A stretch of DNA of 38,679 nucleotides from a virus. The stretch is from positions 1-38,679 of IMG/VR virus record IMGVR_UViG_3300046311_000013. One strand, given 5' to 3'. Positions 28,138-36,444 of this stretch are shown here, one piece after another. The notes below the pieces were generated by a model. That model did not search any database, was not told the DNA's origin, and saw only the letters and a list, made by a program, of their open reading frames with translations. Numbering within the stretch: the first letter of the stretch is position 1; each line of letters opens with the position of its first letter. A program made the translations under genes and the position numbers.

Positions 28138-29061
28138 TTAGGCTGCCGAAGCGTCCACGATGATTGGCACAGCGCCGTAGTCACGCAGTTCAGCAACGCC
28201 GTACAGAGTGTCAGCAGTGAACAAGTTACCGAGGTATTCTTGTTTGTACTGAGTCTGAGCACGAACGCCGATCTGCTCAACCAGAACAGCCCAGTCACGA
28301 TGGAACATCAGAGCAGCACGGTCAGTGCTAGAGTTACCAGCAGCGGTATCGCAGTTGGTAGACACATACACTTTCACGCCGTAGATGTCACCGAACTCAC
28401 CGTTCATCAGTGTAGAACCAGTGCCCTTGAAGGCCTGCTCGGTGAAGCGGTTGATACCCAGCATCGAGTTACGAGCCACAGGAGGAACCACCAAAGAACG
28501 GCCATCCATAGGCACGTCTTGGTCGTCCAGCAACTGAATAGCAGCACGGATACCGGCATCAGCGATGTTGGCAGCGTTGGACGAACCCGATGTGTAAGCA
28601 GCGCCGGTAGAACCGATGATACCACCAGTGTAAGCTTGGTTAGCACCGTTACCACCACGAGCAGCACGGCCCAATTGGATCAACGAAGTGTCAACTTTCT
28701 TACCCAGAGCGAAACCAGCGTCATCAGTGTAGAAGCTACGCAGGCTCGACAGAGCTTGAGCTTCCACGATGTCTTCGATCAGACGGCTGTACTCGAAGTG
28801 CTGGTTGATAGCAACTGTGATGTCGCCTTCAGTGGCAGCGATCAAGTTCACTTGGCTACCGGCAGTCTTAGCAGAAGCGTCACCACGGGTAGGGACGGGA
28901 ATGTGAACGGTGTCACCTTTCTTGCCCTTGAACGACATCTTCTTGACCAAGTTGGCCATAACGAGAGATTTTTTGTATGCGGCTACAATTTCATCGCTCC
29001 AAACTTCAGGAATGAAGGTTGCTGCGGTTGTGACTGTAACGTGATTAGTACCTAAACCCAT
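28138..29061 (-). CDS. Major capsid protein
   Basis: 307 residues, probably HK97-fold. N terminus VTTAATFIPEVWSDEIVAAY and the region KGKKGDTVHIPVPTRGDAS are typical of capsid proteins of podoviruses related to SIO1 and T7. Later blocks (DQDVPMDGRSLVVPP, MNGEFGDIYGVKVYVSTNC) match the P-domain and A-domain of such proteins. Base and codon choice are visibly more GC-rich than in neighbours, as in the most highly expressed phage gene. Scaffold gene directly upstream, terminator directly downstream. No protease gene is adjacent. Confidence 0.92.
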   Translation of the reverse strand: MGLGTNHVTVTTAATFIPEVWSDEIVAAYKKSLVMANLVKKMSFKGKKGDTVHIPVPTRGDASAKTAGSQVNLIAATEGDITVAINQHFEYSRLIEDIVEAQALSSLRSFYTDDAGFALGKKVDTSLIQLGRAARGGNGANQAYTGGIIGSTGAAYTSGSSNAANIADAGIRAAIQLLDDQDVPMDGRSLVVPPVARNSMLGINRFTEQAFKGTGSTLMNGEFGDIYGVKVYVSTNCDTAAGNSSTDRAALMFHRDWAVLVEQIGVRAQTQYKQEYLGNLFTADTLYGVAELRDYGAVPIIVDASAA

Positions 29062-29099
29062 TTGAATACTCCTATAATTTCAAAAATTGAATGATTAAT

Positions 29100-29885
29100 T
29101 TATTTGACTCGACCTTCGCCATAAGCAGCCATGATTTCAGGTTGTAGCTGTTCATAACGATCTGGATCAGTCATTTTAAGACGGATTAAATCCGCACGAC
29201 GATACACTTTCTTTGCAACTTCGCCAGAACCACCTGAATCAACACCAGCGGCCTTTAGAGCTTGTGCTTTCTGTTGTTTACCAGTTTCCTGTACGTTGTT
29301 GTTGCGAACTTGCTTAAGTTCCTTGTATGTGCTCAAGAGTTCATCAGCAGAACTGAAGTCAAACTCTGCGTCTGCTTTAGCATACAGACCCATACGCACT
29401 TGGCTGGCTTTAACCCACTCTTGGAAACCTGTGTCTTGGACAATGGTCTGCATATCAGGGTGTTTAGCTGAAAGCTGCTGTGCTGTCTTCATCCGTTTAA
29501 GTTCAAGGTTAGCTTGTTTAGCTTCCAGAACTGCGGGATTGTTCTCAATTGCACGTTTAATAGAATCTTGAGGGTTCTCAAAGAAATCTACTTCGGGCGC
29601 ACTCTCAACTGTAGGCTTCTTATCTTCTTCGAGTTGCCGTTTAAGGAGTTGATCTGCTAAAGAGCGAACTTCATGGACTTCCTGTGCTTGCTTACCAATC
29701 ATCTTTTCAGCTTCTTGGTGCATTCGGACAATATCTTCAATAGATTTGTTCTTATACTTATCAGGAATAATCTTATCAATTACACTTTCAGATGCTTGAG
29801 TTTGTTCCTCTTGAGGATTCTCTTGAACCTGTTCTTCAATCTCGATCTCGTTACCATCAAACGATTCGGTTTCAATCAATGCCAT
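29100..29885 (-). CDS. Capsid scaffold protein
   Basis: 261 residues, highly charged and helical. It has an acidic Gln/Glu-rich N terminus (EIEIEEQVQENPQEEQTQAS), long coiled-coil-like helices (QANLELKRMKTAQQLSAKHP) and a basic C-terminal helix (YRRADLIRLKMTDPDRYEQL) that would touch the capsid. This is the standard composition of phage scaffolds, and the gene lies just upstream of the capsid gene with 38 bases between. Confidence 0.85.
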   Translation of the reverse strand: MALIETESFDGNEIEIEEQVQENPQEEQTQASESVIDKIIPDKYKNKSIEDIVRMHQEAEKMIGKQAQEVHEVRSLADQLLKRQLEEDKKPTVESAPEVDFFENPQDSIKRAIENNPAVLEAKQANLELKRMKTAQQLSAKHPDMQTIVQDTGFQEWVKASQVRMGLYAKADAEFDFSSADELLSTYKELKQVRNNNVQETGKQQKAQALKAAGVDSGGSGEVAKKVYRRADLIRLKMTDPDRYEQLQPEIMAAYGEGRVK

Positions 29886-29936
29886 ACTGTCTTTCTCCTG
29901 TCTCTAATGAGATTATAGGACTATAAAATGTGTCTA

Positions 29937-29952
29937 TACTGATTACTCAGTA
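29937..29952 (-). promoter_or_regulatory. Inverted repeat upstream of the scaffold gene
   Basis: TACTGA (29937-29942) and TCAGTA (29947-29952) flank TTAC, a perfect 6-bp arm inverted repeat in the 90-bp gap before the scaffold gene. TATAAT-like sequence lies nearby on the - strand (TCCTATAATCTC) but without a -35 at proper distance. It could be an operator or an RNA hairpin. Weak. Confidence 0.3.
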
Positions 29953-29975
29953 CTTACCCGTAAAATGAAATGAGG

Positions 29976-30218
29976 TTATTCTGGAACAGCGTAAGAGGCT
30001 TTCCTCTCAACTGCCAGCTTCTCACTTCGTTTGCGTTCCCACGCATCATACGCAGAAGGAAATGCACCAGAGATGCCTTCCAACTTTGAACGAACCATAG
30101 AAACAATTCTGGTTGAATGTTTACCGCAGGCTCGACAAGCGAGTTCCCTAACGGTTTCATCTACCAATGCTTCAGAGATGTGTCCATCTTCACAAACAAA
30201 TTCAAACATTCGGCGCAT
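29976..30218 (-). CDS. FmdB-like zinc-ribbon protein (80 aa)
   Basis: 80 residues. MRRMFEFVCEDGHISEALV with a later CRACGKHSTRI is a one-zinc ribbon, FmdB-like in form (Cys and His at residues 9 and 13, CxxC at about 28-31). Proteins of this kind sit next to scaffold and capsid genes in many podoviruses. The C-terminal half is helical and charged. Role unknown. Confidence 0.7.
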   Translation of the reverse strand: MRRMFEFVCEDGHISEALVDETVRELACRACGKHSTRIVSMVRSKLEGISGAFPSAYDAWERKRSEKLAVERKASYAVPE

Positions 30219-30457
30219 TAATGCTCCTCCTGTAACAGTTGCTCATAAATCTCTTCACAAGTCTTCTTGCGGTTTAAAATAAGATCCAGAATATCCAGTT
30301 GGCCCTGACGATAAGATAATGTTTGTGCGTCTTTGACCGTGCGGATATTTTCTAGCTCTTGCTTTAACTTTGTGAAGTCCTCCATCAAGAATGCCCACCC
30401 TTGAGTAGCCATTGTTGAGAAGGATTCTTCATAATAAGTTGCTAAGGATTGTTCCAT
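30218..30457 (-). CDS. Small helical protein at head of the capsid operon (79 aa)
   Basis: First gene behind the consensus promoter at 30487-30516. 79 residues, helical throughout (YYEESFSTMATQGWAFLMED, FTKLKQELENIRTVKDAQTL, ILDLILNRKKTCEEIYEQLL). The WAFLMEDFTKL pattern recurs in small phage proteins encoded before scaffold genes. AAGGAC precedes the ATG and its stop overlaps the next gene. No function known. Confidence 0.65.
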   Translation of the reverse strand: MEQSLATYYEESFSTMATQGWAFLMEDFTKLKQELENIRTVKDAQTLSYRQGQLDILDLILNRKKTCEEIYEQLLQEEH

Positions 30458-30486
30458 TGGAGTCCTTTGTAGTTGTACATTCTACT

Positions 30487-30516
30487 ATTATACCACATTT
30501 AGTGGTAATTTGTCAA
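30487..30516 (-). promoter_or_regulatory. Late promoter with palindromic operator in the spacer
   Basis: Read on the - strand: TTGACA (30516-30511), 18-bp spacer, TATAAT (30492-30487), both hexamers perfect. The spacer and the edge of the -10 contain TACCAC-N5-GTGGTA (30491-30507), a perfect 6-bp-arm inverted repeat. A bound protein there would cover the promoter. The promoter shares AGCTTGACAA and GGTATAATA with the terminase promoter at 38293-38321. It drives the capsid operon. Confidence 0.8.
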
Positions 30517-30521
30517 GCTTT

Positions 30522-32426
30522 TTAGAATAAAAGAAAGAAATTACCATAATAAGAAGAGGTAGGAGTAGTACTAAGTTGACCGTTGATGTAACTAACTACC
30601 AAATAGTCGATGCCGCCACCCGCGGTGAACGTCAGGCCGGTGTTGTTGCCATTATCGGTTGAGTTTGCACCCATGTACCACGTTGACGACTTCTTGAGGA
30701 TCGCCTGAGTGGTGTTGGTGCTCCCTAGCACCACTGGAGTACCTAATGCACCGCTGAGGTTAAACGCAGTGAACTCGTTGGTTGTGCCGCCAGTGAAAAG
30801 CACAGAGCCAATCGCTGTGTTGGTAATGTCGGCGAATTTGTTGGAGCCAGTAACCGTCAAAGCACCCGCACCGCCTTGATTCAAAGTGGGCCATGTCTGG
30901 ATACCACCACCCGCAAATGTCTTTGCTGTGGCTGCTACAAGACTGATTGTTCCTGTCCCTGTTACGGTCAATCCTGTCGATGTAGCAGCCCAAGGACTTG
31001 TCCCGCTTCCGCTAATAACCCAAGTACCTGCACCAATTGCCAATGTGCGGGTTGCTGTACCTGTGGCTAATACTCCCCCGTTAGCTCCTGACAGGGTTAC
31101 GTTGTACCCATTGGCATCAAATGTCCCAGCAACAAGACTAATTGCGGCATTTCGGTTTCTATCTGTTGCAAACGCATCTTGCAGAGTGACTGACCCGCTT
31201 GGCGAGTTAATCGTAAATTCCTGAGTGAACGTGCGCCCCGCAGTTGTCAGAGTTTGAGTTGTTTGACCAAGAAAACTGACTACGGCTGTCCCTGTAAATG
31301 AACACCCTGTTCCGTTAATCCAATTTCCGTATACGTTTGTTGCAGTAGTAGCTGTAGCAAATACAACAGTGTTTGTTGTACGTCCTGACATATCAAGCGT
31401 ACCGATGTTGTATTCTCCGTTCAGCGTAATTACTGCGCCAGACGAAGGGTACGTGGCTGATGGAATGATTGCAGTGTCTTGCGCTAACGGGAACTGCGTT
31501 GAGTCAATAGTGCCACCAGATGTGGCAGACCATGCCAATGCGCTTCCGTAGTTTGCAGACGTAGTGGATCGAAAATAAACAGTCTTGGCTGCATCAAACG
31601 TGATTCCACTATTGCCTTTGCAATCACCCAATCGAGTACCACTTGCAGGAGCACCTGCGCCTGTAATTGCAATGTCTCGAAAATCGGTATCTGTGGCAAC
31701 AACAGAAGCTGCCGATATGGTTCGTTGCAACCAAAGTGAGTTTGATTGAGCCATCAACCGCATCGTGGCATTACCGCCTGCGTTAAATGTCAATGTTCCC
31801 GAAACAGTTTGGTTTGCGGCAATACTGATTTTACCTATTCCGACAGAAGTTCGTCCGGTAAAGGTCAGGTTATTGAACGTGTTTGCACCAGTAATCGAAG
31901 GTGTACCCAGATTAGTTGATGTAAAAGTTACGTTATAAAAAGTCAATCCTCCACCTGCAAAAGCAGGGCTTCCCGTAGTTGCGTTAATCTGCGAAGTGCC
32001 TGCGTTGAACGTCAAGTTGGTGGATGTCGTAAAAATGACAGGCGATGTTCCGCTCAACGAAACCGTGGACGAACCAAGACTGATCGACCGAGTGTTTGAG
32101 CTGCTAGACGAAATAGATGAAGCGGTGAAGTTGTAGTTATTGGTGTTCAGTGTCCCTGCACCAAGGGTAAAAACACTAGAACACGTAAAAGCAGCTCCCA
32201 AGTCCAGCGTGATACCTGTGGCTGTGCTGGCAAACGTCACCGCACCTACGGTCACGCCGCTGTTGGTAAACGTGACAGTACCTGTACCCGAGTTGCCGTC
32301 AAACTGAGGAGTATCCACAGAAGTAGGAACAGACGCACCGCCTGCTCCACCAGAAGTGGCAGACCAGTTTGCAGTGTTGGTGCTGTCCCAGTTTCCTGTG
32401 CCTCCGACCCAGAATCGTGCAGCCAT
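30522..32426 (-). CDS. Large beta-rich fibre-like protein (634 aa)
   Basis: 634 residues rich in Gly, Thr, Ser, Asn and Ala. It begins MAARFWVGGTGNWDSTNTAN with WSATSGGAGGASVPTSVDTP, a start I know from phage tail-associated proteins. Irregular beta-strand repeats follow with recurring phrases such as GAGTWVISGSGT and LTVTGTGTISLV, which suggest a long beta helix or solenoid. Very few charged residues. It likely forms a fibre or appendage that contacts the host. A TAATG overlap couples it to the short gene before it. Confidence 0.75.
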   Translation of the reverse strand: MAARFWVGGTGNWDSTNTANWSATSGGAGGASVPTSVDTPQFDGNSGTGTVTFTNSGVTVGAVTFASTATGITLDLGAAFTCSSVFTLGAGTLNTNNYNFTASSISSSSSNTRSISLGSSTVSLSGTSPVIFTTSTNLTFNAGTSQINATTGSPAFAGGGLTFYNVTFTSTNLGTPSITGANTFNNLTFTGRTSVGIGKISIAANQTVSGTLTFNAGGNATMRLMAQSNSLWLQRTISAASVVATDTDFRDIAITGAGAPASGTRLGDCKGNSGITFDAAKTVYFRSTTSANYGSALAWSATSGGTIDSTQFPLAQDTAIIPSATYPSSGAVITLNGEYNIGTLDMSGRTTNTVVFATATTATNVYGNWINGTGCSFTGTAVVSFLGQTTQTLTTAGRTFTQEFTINSPSGSVTLQDAFATDRNRNAAISLVAGTFDANGYNVTLSGANGGVLATGTATRTLAIGAGTWVISGSGTSPWAATSTGLTVTGTGTISLVAATAKTFAGGGIQTWPTLNQGGAGALTVTGSNKFADITNTAIGSVLFTGGTTNEFTAFNLSGALGTPVVLGSTNTTQAILKKSSTWYMGANSTDNGNNTGLTFTAGGGIDYLVVSYINGQLSTTPTSSYYGNFFLLF

Positions 32427-32593
32427 TAGATCACCTCATCAGTAGGAGGAGCAGTGATGATGGCGATCCAGTTATCCACTCGTTGCTGCTTTAGATTTTC
32501 AAGTTCAGTCCATGTAAAAGTATGATCGTCTTCCAGATACAAAGCGTCACGGTACATACCATGCTCTGTTTGAAATTCAAAATCAATTTTCAT
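32426..32593 (-). CDS. Short conserved tail-region protein (55 aa)
   Basis: A 55-residue frame just ahead of the fibre-like gene; below the usual length cutoff. It reads MKIDFEFQTEHGMYRDALYL followed by TWTELENLKQQRVDNWIAII, and ends TAPPTDEVI. The pattern of F-T-H-G, DALYL, then a helix with LKQQR-NW recurs in small proteins next to fibre genes of other phages. It may assist fibre assembly; unproven. Confidence 0.7.
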   Translation of the reverse strand: MKIDFEFQTEHGMYRDALYLEDDHTFTWTELENLKQQRVDNWIAIITAPPTDEVI

Positions 32594-32595
32594 AA

Positions 32596-33864
32596 TTAGA
32601 ACCCAAAGTTTTTAGCAATCAACTGCCATTTAGAAGCTGTGCTATTATAAATAAAACCTACATAATCGTACTCAGAGCTACCGCTAGAAGCAGTAGGAAG
32701 GGCTTGATCAGTAGAACCAACAAAGATAGCATTCCAAGAAAATGTCTGTACGTTACTGGATTGTAAGCGTAACATTAGTTTTTGACCGTTAACAGGAGTT
32801 CCTGTTGGTGCGTTAATTGTTAAAGTACCTGTAGCCTGTGTGTTGGCCTGAGTAGCTAAATCAGTCGTATCTGCGTTAATGGTAATGCTTGTAGCATCGG
32901 CAATCGTAACAACACGCTCTGTGATATTCTTATTGGTAAGAGTTTGAGTATCTGTAGTACCCACAACAGCGCCAGAAGGAGCTGTAATCCCTGCCCATGT
33001 AGTCAAATCAGCATCATAGGCTTGTACAGTAGTTCCAATAGCGCTCGATGTAAGATAACCAGCACTTGCATGATCTCCCCAACCATATGCAGTATCCCAC
33101 TGACTTTGCTTAGTTGTTGTCGGTAAGGAGTAGCCAGAAGCAAAAGTAATAGTTAAAGTACCGTTGGTTGTGATAGGATTACCAGAGACAGCAAAGCCAG
33201 TAGGAACTGCCATATCAACAGAGGTAACAGAACCACCGCCGCCACTCACAGCAATCCATTCAACATCAGTCTGACCACTGTTAACGGCCAAAACCTTACC
33301 GTTGTTGCCTGTCAACGAAGGGAGCAAGTTAACACGAGCGCCTGCTGCTGTGGAAGAACCTGTACCACCATCGGCAACTGCCAGATCGGTAATACCAGAG
33401 ATACTACCACCAGTAATCGACACACTGCTTGAGTTCTGCGAAGACAGAGTACCCAAGGTAGGTTTATTCAGGATTTCAGCATCACCACTGACAGCAGTCC
33501 AGTCAGCATTGACGTTAACTTCAGCGCCTGCTGCAATGCCTGAGAGTTTAGACTTCTCTGTAGTGGTATAGTTGTTATCGGTATGCACATACGAAGAATC
33601 AACAACGGTATTAGCGTTGTACCCCTGCACTGTTACACCAATAGCAGCACTCTTGAGAATTGTAGCATCAGCAGGTTCTGCACCCACATCCGAAGGAACC
33701 AGAGTAACAGTACCTGTCTTACCTGCTACGCTTTGAACAGGAGCTTTAGCAACAATAGCGTTAATAGTTGTTTTTGTGGTTGTTGCTGATTGCACCACAG
33801 GCAATTCTTCAGTACCTGACAGCGCACTTGCTGAAGGTAGAGCTGAAATCTTTACATCTGCCAT
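32596..33864 (-). CDS. Tail fibre / structural protein (422 aa)
   Basis: 422 residues, Thr/Ser/Gly/Ala-rich beta structure. The N terminus MADVKISALPSASALSGTEE with LPVVQSATTTKTTINA is a frequent opening of phage fibre proteins. Recurrent motifs VQSVAGKTGTVTLVPSDVGA and YDADLTTWAGI also belong to that class. The last 60 residues (MLRLQSSNVQTFSWNAIFVG, DYVGFIYNSTASKWQLIAK) resemble a small C-terminal beta domain. Lies between the collagen-like gene and the 55-aa gene. Confidence 0.8.
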   Translation of the reverse strand: MADVKISALPSASALSGTEELPVVQSATTTKTTINAIVAKAPVQSVAGKTGTVTLVPSDVGAEPADATILKSAAIGVTVQGYNANTVVDSSYVHTDNNYTTTEKSKLSGIAAGAEVNVNADWTAVSGDAEILNKPTLGTLSSQNSSSVSITGGSISGITDLAVADGGTGSSTAAGARVNLLPSLTGNNGKVLAVNSGQTDVEWIAVSGGGGSVTSVDMAVPTGFAVSGNPITTNGTLTITFASGYSLPTTTKQSQWDTAYGWGDHASAGYLTSSAIGTTVQAYDADLTTWAGITAPSGAVVGTTDTQTLTNKNITERVVTIADATSITINADTTDLATQANTQATGTLTINAPTGTPVNGQKLMLRLQSSNVQTFSWNAIFVGSTDQALPTASSGSSEYDYVGFIYNSTASKWQLIAKNFGF

Positions 33865-33866
33865 CT

Positions 33867-34436
33867 TTATTCCTCAATTAAATAAGAGCCATCTTCGGCA
33901 ACAAGGAAATCACCACCCTCGGTAAGAAGCTTGTTGATAACACCAACAGAACCAATCCAAGCGGTAAACTGTGACCATGTAGCTCTAACCCACTCACCGT
34001 TCTGTTTAACAACAACTTCGGTAGGTTTAGGGTTTGTAGCAGCTACTTTTAAGTTATCAAGGCTGAAAGCTTGAGTGCTTACTGAGTATAGCTTTGCCTT
34101 TTGAGCATTGAACTCTACACTTCCAGCGTTGATCTCATTACCATCAGAAAGCTTCAGGACAAGAGACTGATCAAAGTCAATGAAAGCATCTACAACGCCT
34201 ACGCCTTGTTTGCCTGTATCACCGTCTTTACCATCTACGCCATCTCGTCCGTCTTTACCGTCTTTACCGTCAAAACCACGATCTCCTTGCTCTCCTTTGG
34301 GGCCTTGGTCACCTTTGTCACCTTTGGGCCCCGAAGGGCCTTCGAGTTTTTGGATTTCATCAGCCTTAGATTGGAGTTCCGCTACTTGTTTTTTAACATC
34401 AGCAAGTGCAGAAGCAAGGAGAAGTGCCTTATCCAT
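33867..34436 (-). CDS. Collagen-like virion protein (189 aa)
   Basis: 189 residues. N-terminal coiled coil (residues 1-30, ADVKKQVAELQSKADEI), then about 15 Gly-X-Y triplets (GPSGPKGDKGDQGPKGEQGD continuing to GKQG), a central beta-rich region and a C-terminal acidic tail (LVAEDGSYLIEE). Phage collagen-like proteins form trimeric fibre stalks or appendages. It overlaps the end of the portal gene by 8 bases, unusual for a fibre, so portal and appendage are expressed together. Confidence 0.88.
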   Translation of the reverse strand: MDKALLLASALADVKKQVAELQSKADEIQKLEGPSGPKGDKGDQGPKGEQGDRGFDGKDGKDGRDGVDGKDGDTGKQGVGVVDAFIDFDQSLVLKLSDGNEINAGSVEFNAQKAKLYSVSTQAFSLDNLKVAATNPKPTEVVVKQNGEWVRATWSQFTAWIGSVGVINKLLTEGGDFLVAEDGSYLIEE

Positions 34437-36441
34437 TCAAAGTATCCTTAAAAAGTTGATCAGCTTTCTTCTTTGACTCCATCTGTGCCAACGCAATGCG
34501 TTCGTTGGAGTCAATATCTTTCTCTTTAAGCATCAAATCAGCCAGTTTCAGGCGTTTATCAAAGTCATCGCCATTATCTAGGTTAGTAGAGGCAGCTTGA
34601 ACAACTTTAACACGCAATTCTTCTGGCATTAACTGAGTTTCAACCATAGTTTGTTGAGCTTCAGCTTGATATTTCTGTGCTTGCGCTTGAGCAACTGCCA
34701 AATCAGCCTGCATTTTAGCCATAATAGCCTGTTGCTGCATCATCTGAGCTTCTTGCTGCTGTGGGTTAGGTTGACTCATTTGATCCAAGGCAGCAATCAG
34801 TTCCATACGGTTGCTCAAAGAGCTATTACCTAAGATACCTTTAAGGATCAGAGGCAGCACAGGAGTATCTGGGCCTAATGTCTGCAACAAAGCAATGAAT
34901 TGTTGCTGTTCAAACTCACGAGCCAGAATACCTAAGGTTGCTGTGGGAATAAACTTCACATCAGCAGAAGGATAACGCTCAGAGTCGAACTGCATATAAC
35001 GCCATGCAGCTTTGTTAATGAAAGGAATCAGGAAGTCTTCTTGGAAGTTACTCAAGGTACGCTTGTACTTCTTGATGATACCTGCCATAGCCATAGACAT
35101 ACCGCCAGCGCCAGCGTCACGAGGAGCTGCTGAAGGCATACCTGCACTGTCAACAGTACCTGTAGCTTGCAACAACAGACGTTCGTAGTTCTGAGAAGCC
35201 TGCACCGAGGCAGGATCGTGAACACCGAACTTCAAAGGCATCATGATCTGGTTAGGATCACCGTTGGTCAGGAACGACTTACCGGGACGTACTTCAAACT
35301 TAGCACCACGAGGCAGTCGAGTGGCATCCATAGCCATCATAGGAGCGCTTGTAAGGGCACGAGAGTCCATATCCATACGCAGGCTACCATCAATGGCTTT
35401 CTGCATATTGTAGGCCTTCTCAGCCGTACCGCGACCAAAGACACGCCCGGGAACAGTGTCATCCTGATACAACATGACAGGACGATCCTTCATCATGTAT
35501 GGATTAGCTTCTGCCTTCAGTAACTTACTACCGTTAGCGATAACGATGATAGCTTCCACCAAGTCAGAATAGTCATCAGAAAGAGAATCTTCAGGGAAAA
35601 GATCAGCGACTTCTTCTTCATTCTCAAGTTGTTCCAAGTATTCACGAGGGACTAAACCGTAATAAGTCAGTAAACGAACCTTACCATCTTGAAAGTTAGT
35701 CAGGTCATCTGTAGCTTCCAAATCATCATCAGGAGCATCTAAGCCAAGATCAATCTTACGATAGATACCACTTTCCATGCCTTCAACGACTTTGTGAACG
35801 GATACAAACTTTTCAATGGCGCATCCCATAGCATCATCCAAGGATGTAGCGTTAGGGTCAACCAAGAAGTTCTTAGGGTTCACAGGAACCAGTTTAACTG
35901 CTGTACGGTCTTTCTCGGACACACCAATAGCAGCTTGACCAATAACACCGGGAATTCTCTGAGTGGCAGGAGCGTACTCTTTCTCGGTCTTGACGATGAT
36001 CTCACCGATACCTGTACCATAGATCTCAGCCATCAACTCGATCTGGTCAATAGCTTTCTTAATCTTGTCACGGGCAAAGTCTTCATTCAACTTCAGCTTA
36101 ATCTCTTCGACATCCAGAGGATTGCCGTTAACGTCCATGATGTCATCTTTGATGTCAAAGAAGTCACCTTGACCGAAGATAGCTTCCATGATCTCAGCAT
36201 GACGAGTCTCGATAGCCTGCTGAGTAGCAGGGGAGATGATTCGGCTACGCTCACTCTCACGAGTCTTATCTTCAGCAGCCCATTGACCACGGAAGATACG
36301 CTCATACTCAAGCCAAGCGTCCAGATAGTTCTGATCACGCCAGTCACGCCAGCTATCAGTGTGTGATACAACCCACTCAGCCAATTCCTTGTCTGACTCT
36401 GTAGGCTCATCGAACTGAGATTGTTCTAAGTTATTTTCCAT
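34429..36441 (-). CDS. Portal protein (head-tail connector)
   Basis: 670 residues. The dodecameric ring through which DNA enters and leaves. N-terminal half includes WLEYERIFRGQWAAEDKTRE, RSRIISPATQQAIETRHAEI and LVPVNPKNFLVDPNATSLDD; the middle has KAIDGSLRMDMDSRALTSAP; the C terminus is a Gln/Ala-rich coiled coil (MMQQQAIMAKMQADLAVAQA) as in podovirus portals with a barrel. It follows terL directly and precedes the collagen-like gene. Length fits SIO1-like portals. Confidence 0.9.
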   Translation of the reverse strand: MENNLEQSQFDEPTESDKELAEWVVSHTDSWRDWRDQNYLDAWLEYERIFRGQWAAEDKTRESERSRIISPATQQAIETRHAEIMEAIFGQGDFFDIKDDIMDVNGNPLDVEEIKLKLNEDFARDKIKKAIDQIELMAEIYGTGIGEIIVKTEKEYAPATQRIPGVIGQAAIGVSEKDRTAVKLVPVNPKNFLVDPNATSLDDAMGCAIEKFVSVHKVVEGMESGIYRKIDLGLDAPDDDLEATDDLTNFQDGKVRLLTYYGLVPREYLEQLENEEEVADLFPEDSLSDDYSDLVEAIIVIANGSKLLKAEANPYMMKDRPVMLYQDDTVPGRVFGRGTAEKAYNMQKAIDGSLRMDMDSRALTSAPMMAMDATRLPRGAKFEVRPGKSFLTNGDPNQIMMPLKFGVHDPASVQASQNYERLLLQATGTVDSAGMPSAAPRDAGAGGMSMAMAGIIKKYKRTLSNFQEDFLIPFINKAAWRYMQFDSERYPSADVKFIPTATLGILAREFEQQQFIALLQTLGPDTPVLPLILKGILGNSSLSNRMELIAALDQMSQPNPQQQEAQMMQQQAIMAKMQADLAVAQAQAQKYQAEAQQTMVETQLMPEELRVKVVQAASTNLDNGDDFDKRLKLADLMLKEKDIDSNERIALAQMESKKKADQLFKDTLNG

Positions 36442-36444
36442 TGT

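Noticed and set aside
28240-29055. Long open frame (271 codons) on the + strand opposite the capsid gene
   Set aside because: It mirrors the capsid gene codon pattern, has no ribosome binding site or promoter, and its protein is low-complexity Ser/Thr/Val with no domain. It is a shadow of the strongly biased capsid codons.
29886-29975. A promoter directly before the scaffold gene
   Set aside because: TATAAT is present on the - strand, but no acceptable -35 lies 16-18 bp upstream; the scaffold can be read from the promoter at 30487.
34316-34360. GC-rich hairpin (GGGCCC-CGAA-GGGCC type) resembling the capsid terminator
   Set aside because: It lies inside the collagen-like gene and encodes Gly-Pro triplets; no T run follows on the - strand. 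The structure is a by-product of collagen codons.
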